DNA from: Pseudomonadota bacterium
GTDB lineage: Bacteria; Myxococcota; UBA9042; PHBI01
Length of the DNA: 5,528 nt
Direction of reading: 5' to 3'
Assembly: GCA_005772945.1 (NCBI GenBank)
Contig: SXIE01000137.1
Location: forward strand, 1 to 5,528
This document shows, in pieces, positions 1 to 5,052 of this stretch. Numbering within the stretch: position 1 is the stretch's first letter; every line of letters starts with the position of its first letter. The notes beneath the pieces are model-generated. The model was not told the DNA's origin, ran no database searches, and worked only from the letters and a program-made list of their open reading frames with translations. The position numbers were made by a program, and so were the translations under genes.

Positions 1-2550
1 CGTCCCGCTCGTCGCCGCGAGCGGGGCCCAGCGATGGTCCGCGACCTCGCCCGCGTTCGTCGCGCACCCGGCCCCCGCCGTCCCCGCGGCACCCGACGCG
101 CCGGGCGCCCCGTTGCCGCCCACCGCCGGCCCGTCCGGCACATGACACACCGAGCAGTTCGCGTTCGCGTCGGCGCACGTCGCGTCGCTGTACGGTCCAT
201 CCTTGCGGTTGATGTACACGTCGAGGCCCGCGCTGCCTCCATCCCCCGGCGTCGCGCCCCGACCCGCCAGACCCGCCTCGGCGGCCGTCGCGACCTGCGA
301 CGATGCGACCGGACACGCCGACGCCGGGCTCGCCTCGTTGAAGTCGGGACAGATCGCCGTGCCCCCCGCGCCCCCACCAACGTCGACGCCCCCGCACACG
401 CGCGGCCCGCCCGTGCCGCCCAGGCTCTGATCGCTGCCACCGCAGCTGTCGTCGCCGATGTCCTTGGCCGCCTTGCCCATCACGCCGGGCACGCCCGACG
501 TCCCGCTCGCCCCATTCGTGCCGGGCGCGCCGGGTGCGCCGTTGCCGGCGTAGATCGTATTGTCGGCGATGCGCAGCGTCGCCCCGCAGTCGACGATCCG
601 GACGGCGTACGAGCTCTCGCCCGGCACCTCGGACGAATACCCGAAGACCGTCACACCGACCAGGCCACTGGCCGCCGTATCGGCGAGTCCGATCCCCACC
701 GCATTGACCGCAGCCGGCGCATCCGCCGTCGGCGCCGCCCCGATCAGCGCGGTCTCGTAGAGGACGATGTCGCGCTCCTCGAAGTCGCCGCTGTAGCCCC
801 CATAGACGGTCACAGCGGGGCGCAGCGTGATGCTCTCGCCGTAGACCCCCGTCGCGACGTAGACGTCGCGCTTGACCGCATTCTGGGCGCGCTCGATGCC
901 CGCCTGCACCGTCAACAGCGGGTCGTCGATCGCCCCCGTCGCGCTGTCGCTGCCGCCGCGCGCGACGAAGATCGCGTTGCCGATCTCGCCGTCGATCCCG
1001 TCGCAGTTCTGATCGATGCCATCGGGCCGATCGGTGTCCGACGCCTTCACGCACTCGCAACCATTGACGGGGTCATGGTCGATGTCGGCCGTCCCGGGCG
1101 CGCACGCGAGCACGCAGCGCGGCACCTCCCCGGAGATGTCGCACACGCGCGTCGCGTTCTCGGGCGCATCGGCGGTGCAGTTGTTGCCGCAGATCCCGCA
1201 GTGCTCGTCGCGGAAGTAGACGCCCGCCGCATTGACCCACGGGTTGTCCACGAGGCCGTCGCAGTCGTTGTCGGCGTTGTCGCAGACGTCCTCGCCCAGA
1301 TCGCAGGCGCCCCACCCGTCGGCGGCGCACGTCTCGAGCCCGACGCAGGTCGTGAGCGGTCCGCCCGGCGACTGGTGCGTCTTCTCGCAGCCGCGCTGCA
1401 GGCCGACCGTCGCGGTGTCGCACACGCACGAACCGTTGGTCGGCAGGCACTGCGCGCTGCCGCCGCCCGCGTTCGGCGTGCAGCTGTAGCCGTCGGGGCA
1501 ATCACTCGGATTCGTGCACGGGACGGTGCAGAACTGGCCGCCATCGAAGCTCGCGCACTCGGAGCCCTCGACCACGCAGCTGGCCGCCGTCTCGCACGTG
1601 TTGCAGAGCTTGGCCGGCACCTTGCCGCAGAAGAACGACGACAGCGCGAAGGACCCGGGCAGGCACGTCGCGACGACGCACGCCGGCGGGTCGCGCTCGG
1701 CGTCGCAGCGCGCCTCGGCGTTCGGGATCGATCCCACGCAGCTGTTGCCGCAGTACCCGCAGTTCTCGTTCGTCGCGTACACGCCCGCGTCGTTCTTGAA
1801 CGGCTCGTCGACCGCGTCATCACAGTCGTTGTCGACGAAGTCGCAGATCTCCGCGATCGGGATCCGCGCCGAGCACGCGGTCCATCCATCGATCTGACAG
1901 ACCTGAACCCCCTCGCAGCTCCAGCCCGATTGCGTGTTCTCACAGGAACGCACGGCGTCCAGGGTCGAGGGCGAGCAGTCGCACGTGCCCGAGGTCGGGA
2001 CGCAGGCCTTGATGCTGCCTCCGGCGTCGGTCGGCACGCTGTCGCAGCGGAAGCCGTCGTCGCAGAGATCGGTGCAGGCACGCGTACAAAAGTGACCGCC
2101 CGCGAACGGCAAACACAGTCCGCCGTTACACTCCTCATCGACGATGCAGCTCCGGCACATCGTCGTCACGTTCGGAACGCACACGAACACGACGTCGGCG
2201 GACCCGCTCGCGACCCCCTTGCAACCGAACCCGTCCGGACACTCATCGACGCACGGGGTCGTGCAGATGAATCCGTCCGCCCCTTGGATGCAATAGCCCG
2301 AATCGCAGTCGCGATTGTCCACGCACGGCGCGCCGAGCCCGCCTGGCACCACCTCGAACTCCCCGCCACCTGTGTCCGTCGTCGTCGGTTGCTGCGTCTC
2401 GAAGGCGACCTCGAACGCGTCGTCCGCATCACCGGCGGGCCCGGTATCGCGCGCGACGGTGTCGTCACTGCAGCCCCCGATGAGAATCGATGAGAGCAAC
2501 GCCGCGGATGCGCCGAGCCACTTGCAATGGGTGCGTCGACAGATGTTCAT
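1..2550 (-). CDS. Large Cys-rich lipoprotein: EGF-like and MopE-type modules plus DUF1565-like beta-helix (3' end outside window)
   Basis: The open frame runs from ATG at 2550 to the left edge (850 codons, no stop seen). I chose this start because GAGG lies 8 nt upstream and it opens directly into a signal peptide: basic residues R5, R6 and K10, a hydrophobic core from residue 11, and lipobox I24-G25-G26-C27, so it is probably a lipid-anchored surface protein. An acidic/Thr linker (28-70) follows. Cys-rich EGF-like modules occupy about 75-190, and a module with a MopE-type motif occurs twice (131-306 and 315-488). Residues 510-520 carry a degenerate third motif that ends in NCDGIDG. A beta-helix start typical of DUF1565/pectin-lyase-like proteins follows (about 525-670; IFVARGGSD, DVYVATGVY, VTVYGGYSGDF). 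The remainder is Gly-rich with collagen-like triplets and scattered Cys. Family assignment is by motif recognition; the function is unknown, with surface adhesion or scaffolding as an inference. The gene is divergent from the vWA lipoprotein gene. Confidence -1.
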   Translation of the reverse strand, partial: MNICRRTHCKWLGASAALLSSILIGGCSDDTVARDTGPAGDADDAFEVAFETQQPTTTDTGGGEFEVVPGGLGAPCVDNRDCDSGYCIQGADGFICTTPCVDECPDGFGCKGVASGSADVVFVCVPNVTTMCRSCIVDEECNGGLCLPFAGGHFCTRACTDLCDDGFRCDSVPTDAGGSIKACVPTSGTCDCSPSTLDAVRSCENTQSGWSCEGVQVCQIDGWTACSARIPIAEICDFVDNDCDDAVDEPFKNDAGVYATNENCGYCGNSCVGSIPNAEARCDAERDPPACVVATCLPGSFALSSFFCGKVPAKLCNTCETAASCVVEGSECASFDGGQFCTVPCTNPSDCPDGYSCTPNAGGGSAQCLPTNGSCVCDTATVGLQRGCEKTHQSPGGPLTTCVGLETCAADGWGACDLGEDVCDNADNDCDGLVDNPWVNAAGVYFRDEHCGICGNNCTADAPENATRVCDISGEVPRCVLACAPGTADIDHDPVNGCECVKASDTDRPDGIDQNCDGIDGEIGNAIFVARGGSDSATGAIDDPLLTVQAGIERAQNAVKRDVYVATGVYGESITLRPAVTVYGGYSGDFEERDIVLYETALIGAAPTADAPAAVNAVGIGLADTAASGLVGVTVFGYSSEVPGESSYAVRIVDCGATLRIADNTIYAGNGAPGAPGTNGASGTSGVPGVMGKAAKDIGDDSCGGSDQSLGGTGGPRVCGGVDVGGGAGGTAICPDFNEASPASACPVASSQVATAAEAGLAGRGATPGDGGSAGLDVYINRKDGPYSDATCADANANCSVCHVPDGPAVGGNGAPGASGAAGTAGAGCATNAGEVADHRWAPLAATSGT
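67..111 (-). repeat. Collagen-like Gly-X-Y stretch 2 (residues 814-828)
   Basis: Five triplets (GAP, GAS, GAA, GTA, GAG) sit shortly before C829 near the left edge. They start with the same NGAPGA sequence as stretch 1, which suggests that the beta-helix plus Gly-rich loop unit repeats. Confidence -1.
478..540 (-). repeat. Collagen-like Gly-X-Y stretch 1 (residues 671-691)
   Basis: Seven consecutive triplets (GAP, GAP, GTN, GAS, GTS, GVP, GVM) directly follow the beta-helix segment ending in NTIYAGN. Gly-rich inserts are common in beta-helix surface proteins of this kind, and here they are in strict Gly-X-Y register. Whether they form a triple helix is unknown; a flexible loop between helix coils is the simpler reading. 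Confidence -1.
1087..1608 (-). repeat. Internal protein repeat unit 2 of the large lipoprotein (residues 315-488)
   Basis: This is the second copy of the module. Landmarks are C316/C319, GGQFC (337-341), TNGSCVC (371-377), GW at 412-413 followed by C416, the MopE-type motif at 421-438 (C423, D427, N428, D429, C430), GVY (443-445) and CGICG (451-455). Order and spacing match unit 1 closely, which supports tandem duplication of an ancestral 185-residue block. Confidence -1.
1237..1290 (-). other. MopE-type putative metal-binding motif, copy 2 (residues 421-438)
   Basis: The sequence DVCDNADNDCDGLVDNPW matches the same motif, with C423 and C430 flanking D427-N428-D429. It occupies the same place in repeat unit 2 as copy 1 does in unit 1. 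Confidence -1.
1633..2160 (-). repeat. Internal protein repeat unit 1 of the large lipoprotein (residues 131-306)
   Basis: This is the first copy of a diverged tandem module. Landmarks in order are the CxxC pair C132/C135, a GGxFC segment (154-155 region), TSGTCDC (186-192), GW at 222-223 followed by C226, the MopE-type motif at 234-251 (C236, D240, N241, D242, C243), GVY (256-258) and CGYCG (264-268). The same landmarks recur in unit 2 with an offset of 184-187 residues. The DNA copies are clearly diverged, so this is an old duplication rather than a recent one. Confidence -1.
1798..1851 (-). other. MopE-type putative metal-binding motif, copy 1 (residues 234-251)
   Basis: The sequence EICDFVDNDCDDAVDEPF fits the pattern C-D-x2-D-N-D-C-D-x3-D-E of the putative metal-binding motif family named after Methylococcus MopE (Pfam Cu-binding_MopE). 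Two Cys can pair and four or more acidic side chains are clustered. The bound metal cannot be read from sequence; calcium is as plausible as copper. Confidence -1.
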
Positions 2551-2558
2551 TGTGGTCG

Positions 2559-2562
2559 CCTC
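2559..2562 (-). promoter_or_regulatory. Ribosome binding site of the large lipoprotein gene
   Basis: GAGG on the minus strand lies 8 nt before the ATG at 2550. It supports that start and lies wholly inside the 33-bp divergent gap. Confidence -1.
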
Positions 2563-2572
2563 GATGCTGGCC

Positions 2573-2577
2573 AAGGA
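2573..2577 (+). promoter_or_regulatory. Ribosome binding site of the vWA lipoprotein gene
   Basis: AAGGA lies 6 nt before the ATG at 2584. It decides the start: the earlier in-frame ATG at 2527 would overlap the divergent gene and add 19 hydrophilic residues in front of an otherwise normal lipoprotein signal peptide. Confidence -1.
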
Positions 2578-2583
2578 ACGTGC

Positions 2584-4488
2584 ATGAGCTGGAACACGAA
2601 ATCTCGATGGGCGCTAGGCGCACTCGCCCTCACGGTCGTGACGCCCTTGGCCGCCTCGACCATCGGCGCTTGCGCGGGCGATGACACCGGCGCCGGCCGC
2701 GAGGTCGTCGCGACGATGCCGTCGGAGACTGTCGATGAGGGCGTGACCGCGGACGTTCCAACGGATGGCTCCGGGGGCGATGCGAACGACGACGGGGGGG
2801 ACCAGACGGGGGACGGTCTGGACGGAGTCGCGGAGGTCGACTCGAGCACGGACAGTACCTCTCCAAGCGACACCGACGCCAGCGCCAGTTGCGATCCCGC
2901 CTGCGGTGGCGGCCGAACCTGCGACGACGGCGCCTGCGTCTGCGGCCCGGGCCTGGCGGAATGCCCGACGCGCTGCGCCGACCTCGACCGCGACCCCGAG
3001 AACTGCCACGCCTGCGGTGCCGCCGCGCAGACCGAGGTGTGCAACGCGATCGACGACGACTGCAACGGCACGACCGACGACGGTATCGCGCCGCCGCCCG
3101 ACCTCTGCGAGGCGACGAACACGCTCGGCACGTGCGTCGGAAGTTGGCTCTGCGAGCCATCCGGCTGGCGCTGCGCGGTCGCGCCGCCCGCCACTGAGAC
3201 GTGCGATGGCCACGACAACGACTGCAACGGCGCCACCGACGAGGGCTTCCGTGATCTGGCGACGGGCGTCTACGAGAGCGACGTCGCGTGCGGCAGCTGC
3301 GGCGTCGACTGCACGCGCGACCTCGGCCCGGGCGACCACGCGCACGGGACCTGCCTCACGGCCGGCGCCGCGCCCGCGTGCGGGATGATCTGCTGCACGG
3401 CGGACGACGCGCACCCCAACTGCGACGGATCCGATTGGGTCGACACGAACGGCGGCGCGGGCGACGGCTGCGAGGAGCGCGTCGTGCGCAGCTGCGACAC
3501 CGAAGGCGACTGCCCCCAGAGCGAGCGCTGCATCGATCAAGTGTGCACGCCGAATGTTCCGGGCGGCCCCTGCGAGGGTGACCTCGACTGCGCGCTCGGC
3601 GACGTGTGCGTGGGCGGTATCTGCGGGTGCAAGGGCGACGCGTACACCGCTGGACGGCAGGTGCCGAACGTCCTCGTCGTGCTCGATCGATCGAGCAGCA
3701 TGAACGAGGTGGTCGGCGGCACGAACCTGTCGAAGTGGGAGGTCGCCAAGGCGGCAGTGCGGGCGCTCACCGAGGCCTACGAGGGCCAGGTCCGCTTCGG
3801 GCTCAAGCTCTTCCCCGGTATCGACCAGGCCGGCACGACCGGCGGCGACTGCGGCTCGGGCGTCGTCTGGCTCGATCCGGCGCTCGACAACGCGGCCGAG
3901 ATCAACGACTTCCTCGCGAGCTCGTCCGTGTCGCAGGGCACGCCGATCGCCGAGGCGCTGCGATCCCTTGCCGGCTACGCGGGCCTCAGCGACACCACGC
4001 GCAACAACTACGTCATCCTCATCACCGATGGCCGCGCCAACTGTGACGACCCGGTCCCCGAGGTCGCGGCGCTGCTCGCGCGCACGCCCTCGATCACGAC
4101 GTTCGTCATCGGCTTCGGCGACGGCGTCGACCCCGCGCAGCTGAGCGCGATGGCCTCCGCGGGTGGCACGGCGCAAGGGGCCGACGGGTATTACCAGGCC
4201 GACAACCCGCTCGCGCTCGGGAGCGCGCTCGATGACATCGTCGGCGGACTCCTGGCCTGCGAGTACGTGCTCGACTCGGTGCCACCCGATCGCGACGGGC
4301 TCGCGGTCTACTTCGATCGCGCGCCCCAGAGCCTCGACCCGGGGCACGCGAACGGCTGGGACTACGACGCCGCGACGAACCGCGTCACGTTCTTCGGCGC
4401 CGCCTGCGACGCGCTTGTGGCGGGCGCCGTGACGGATCTCGTGTTCGTCTACGGCTGTCCCAACCCGATCATCATCGGCGGGCCGTGA
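2584..4488 (+). CDS. vWA-domain lipoprotein with MopE-type metal-binding motifs
   Basis: This is a complete 634-residue protein. The start is set by AAGGA 6 nt upstream and by the lipoprotein signal peptide that follows: K6 and R8, hydrophobic 9-24, lipobox I27-G28-A29-C30. A low-complexity Asp/Gly/Ser/Thr linker (31-104) leads to a Cys-rich region (about 106-350) with two MopE-type motifs (151-168 and 205-222), GVY (228-230) and CGSCG (236-240). A von Willebrand factor A domain spans about 360-557. Its MIDAS is intact: D368-x-S370-x-S372, T453 and D482 in ITDG, so divalent-metal-dependent ligand binding is plausible. The C-terminal 75 residues (C559, C608, C625; ending VFVYGCP) resemble the tail common in myxobacterial vWA proteins. 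Likely role: exported, surface-anchored binding or adhesion protein; the ligand is unknown. It is divergent from the large lipoprotein gene and ends 3 bp from the convergent gene. Confidence -1.
   Translation: MSWNTKSRWALGALALTVVTPLAASTIGACAGDDTGAGREVVATMPSETVDEGVTADVPTDGSGGDANDDGGDQTGDGLDGVAEVDSSTDSTSPSDTDASASCDPACGGGRTCDDGACVCGPGLAECPTRCADLDRDPENCHACGAAAQTEVCNAIDDDCNGTTDDGIAPPPDLCEATNTLGTCVGSWLCEPSGWRCAVAPPATETCDGHDNDCNGATDEGFRDLATGVYESDVACGSCGVDCTRDLGPGDHAHGTCLTAGAAPACGMICCTADDAHPNCDGSDWVDTNGGAGDGCEERVVRSCDTEGDCPQSERCIDQVCTPNVPGGPCEGDLDCALGDVCVGGICGCKGDAYTAGRQVPNVLVVLDRSSSMNEVVGGTNLSKWEVAKAAVRALTEAYEGQVRFGLKLFPGIDQAGTTGGDCGSGVVWLDPALDNAAEINDFLASSSVSQGTPIAEALRSLAGYAGLSDTTRNNYVILITDGRANCDDPVPEVAALLARTPSITTFVIGFGDGVDPAQLSAMASAGGTAQGADGYYQADNPLALGSALDDIVGGLLACEYVLDSVPPDRDGLAVYFDRAPQSLDPGHANGWDYDAATNRVTFFGAACDALVAGAVTDLVFVYGCPNPIIIGGP
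3034..3087 (+). other. MopE-type motif 1 of the vWA lipoprotein (residues 151-168)
   Basis: EVCNAIDDDCNGTTDDGI carries C153 and C160 around D157-D158-D159, with D165-D166 downstream. It matches the MopE-type pattern, with Asn in place of the first Asp after Cys. Confidence -1.
3196..3249 (+). other. MopE-type motif 2 of the vWA lipoprotein (residues 205-222)
   Basis: ETCDGHDNDCNGATDEGF is a near-consensus copy (C207, D211-N212-D213, C214, D219-E220). It is preceded by GW at 194-195 and C197 and followed by GVY and CGSCG, the same order as in the two repeat units of the divergent protein. Confidence -1.
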
Positions 4489-4491
4489 CGG

Positions 4492-5052
4492 TCAGCGCCG
4501 GACGCGCCCCCACAGGAACTCGCGACCGGCGTCGAGGCTCGCGTAGGCGTCCTCCCAGGCGGGCTTCTTTTTCTCGTCGCTGACGTCGATGCCGCAGCGC
4601 TCGAAGAACCAGAGCATGCGCTGGTAGGCCTCTTCGGCCCGGCGGTAGTACCGCTCGTAGATCGCCTCGGCGCGCGCCTTGTCGATCGAGCCCTGGATCG
4701 TCACGGTCTCCCAGATCTTGATGAACGCGAGCTCGCCCGGGCCATAGAAGTGCGGGGTCCAGGGGGCGCGCCCGTGGACCTCGGCGAGCGCGTCGTCGAG
4801 CGCGCGCGCGATGCGCAGCCGCTCCGCGATCGGCGCCTCGTGGCCGGCCACGATCGCGCCGGCGCTCACGAGCAGGGCCTCGACGTGGACGCGGATCGCG
4901 TCGGGGGCGCGCTTGCCGACGCGCTTCCAGATCTTCTCGATCGCCAGGGTGGCACGCGCGAGACCTTCGTTGCTCACGGGGGACTCGGGTGCGAGCGCGG
5001 GGGCGCGCGGCCGCTCGGCAGGCGTCTCGGGGTCGGTCGGCGCGTCGCTCAT
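4492..5052 (-). CDS. Hypothetical helical protein translationally coupled to a truncated globin
   Basis: I do not recognise this 186-residue protein. The start at 5052 is chosen because ATGA overlaps the stop of the globin gene and GAGG lies 7 nt upstream (5060-5063); a start 7 codons earlier at 5073 lacks this logic. Residues 1-27 are rich in Pro, Ala and Glu and probably disordered. The rest looks like a soluble alpha-helical domain: helices about 29-48, 51-69, 73-94, 107-121 and 123-153, then a polar DEKKK turn (159-163) and a final helix to the basic C-terminus RVRR. Aromatic residues are dense (W98, F102, Y103, W114, Y132, Y135, Y136, W148, F149, F150, W166, W181). There is one Cys (C153), no signal peptide and no membrane segment, so it is probably cytoplasmic. 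Coupling to the globin suggests a shared pathway or physical partner, which is inference only. Confidence -1.
   Translation of the reverse strand: MSDAPTDPETPAERPRAPALAPESPVSNEGLARATLAIEKIWKRVGKRAPDAIRVHVEALLVSAGAIVAGHEAPIAERLRIARALDDALAEVHGRAPWTPHFYGPGELAFIKIWETVTIQGSIDKARAEAIYERYYRRAEEAYQRMLWFFERCGIDVSDEKKKPAWEDAYASLDAGREFLWGRVRR

Larger units (their letters stand above)
2551..2583. promoter_or_regulatory. 33-bp divergent gap between two lipoprotein genes
   Basis: The gap contains both Shine-Dalgarno sequences and little else. It is too short to hold two complete sigma-70-type promoters, so each promoter must overlap the 5' coding part of the opposite gene, or the two transcripts overlap. 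The best -35/-10-like pair I see for the plus gene is TTGCAA (2522-2527) with TTCATT (2546-2551). It is weak, and I do not call it a promoter. Confidence -1.

Noticed and set aside
1047..2138. 363-codon minus-strand frame
   Set aside because: It overlaps the large lipoprotein gene in another frame and is made mostly of Arg, Ala, Ser and Thr, so it is a shadow.
34..2493. 819-codon open frame on the plus strand
   Set aside because: It is antisense to the large lipoprotein gene. Its product is Arg/Ala/Val-rich with no domain, as expected from the complement of high-GC codons, while the minus frame has a signal peptide, a ribosome site and recognisable domains.
2522..2551. TTGCAA / TTCATT as a sigma-70 promoter for the vWA gene
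   Set aside because: It matches only 4/6 and 3/6 consensus bases, which is not above expectation by eye.
2527..2583. Upstream in-frame ATG at 2527 as start of the vWA lipoprotein
   Set aside because: It would overlap the divergent gene and place 19 polar residues before the signal peptide. The ATG at 2584 has a good ribosome site and a correct signal-peptide layout.
2614..4347. 577-codon open frame on the minus strand
   Set aside because: It is antisense to the vWA lipoprotein gene, with composition typical of a high-GC shadow frame and no recognisable motif.
4476..4500. Possible bidirectional terminator hairpin (CGGCG ... TGACGGTCA ... CGCCG)
   Set aside because: The stem is interrupted by a 5-nt bulge, there is no T-tract on either side, and the TGA/TCA pairing simply reflects two convergent TGA stops.
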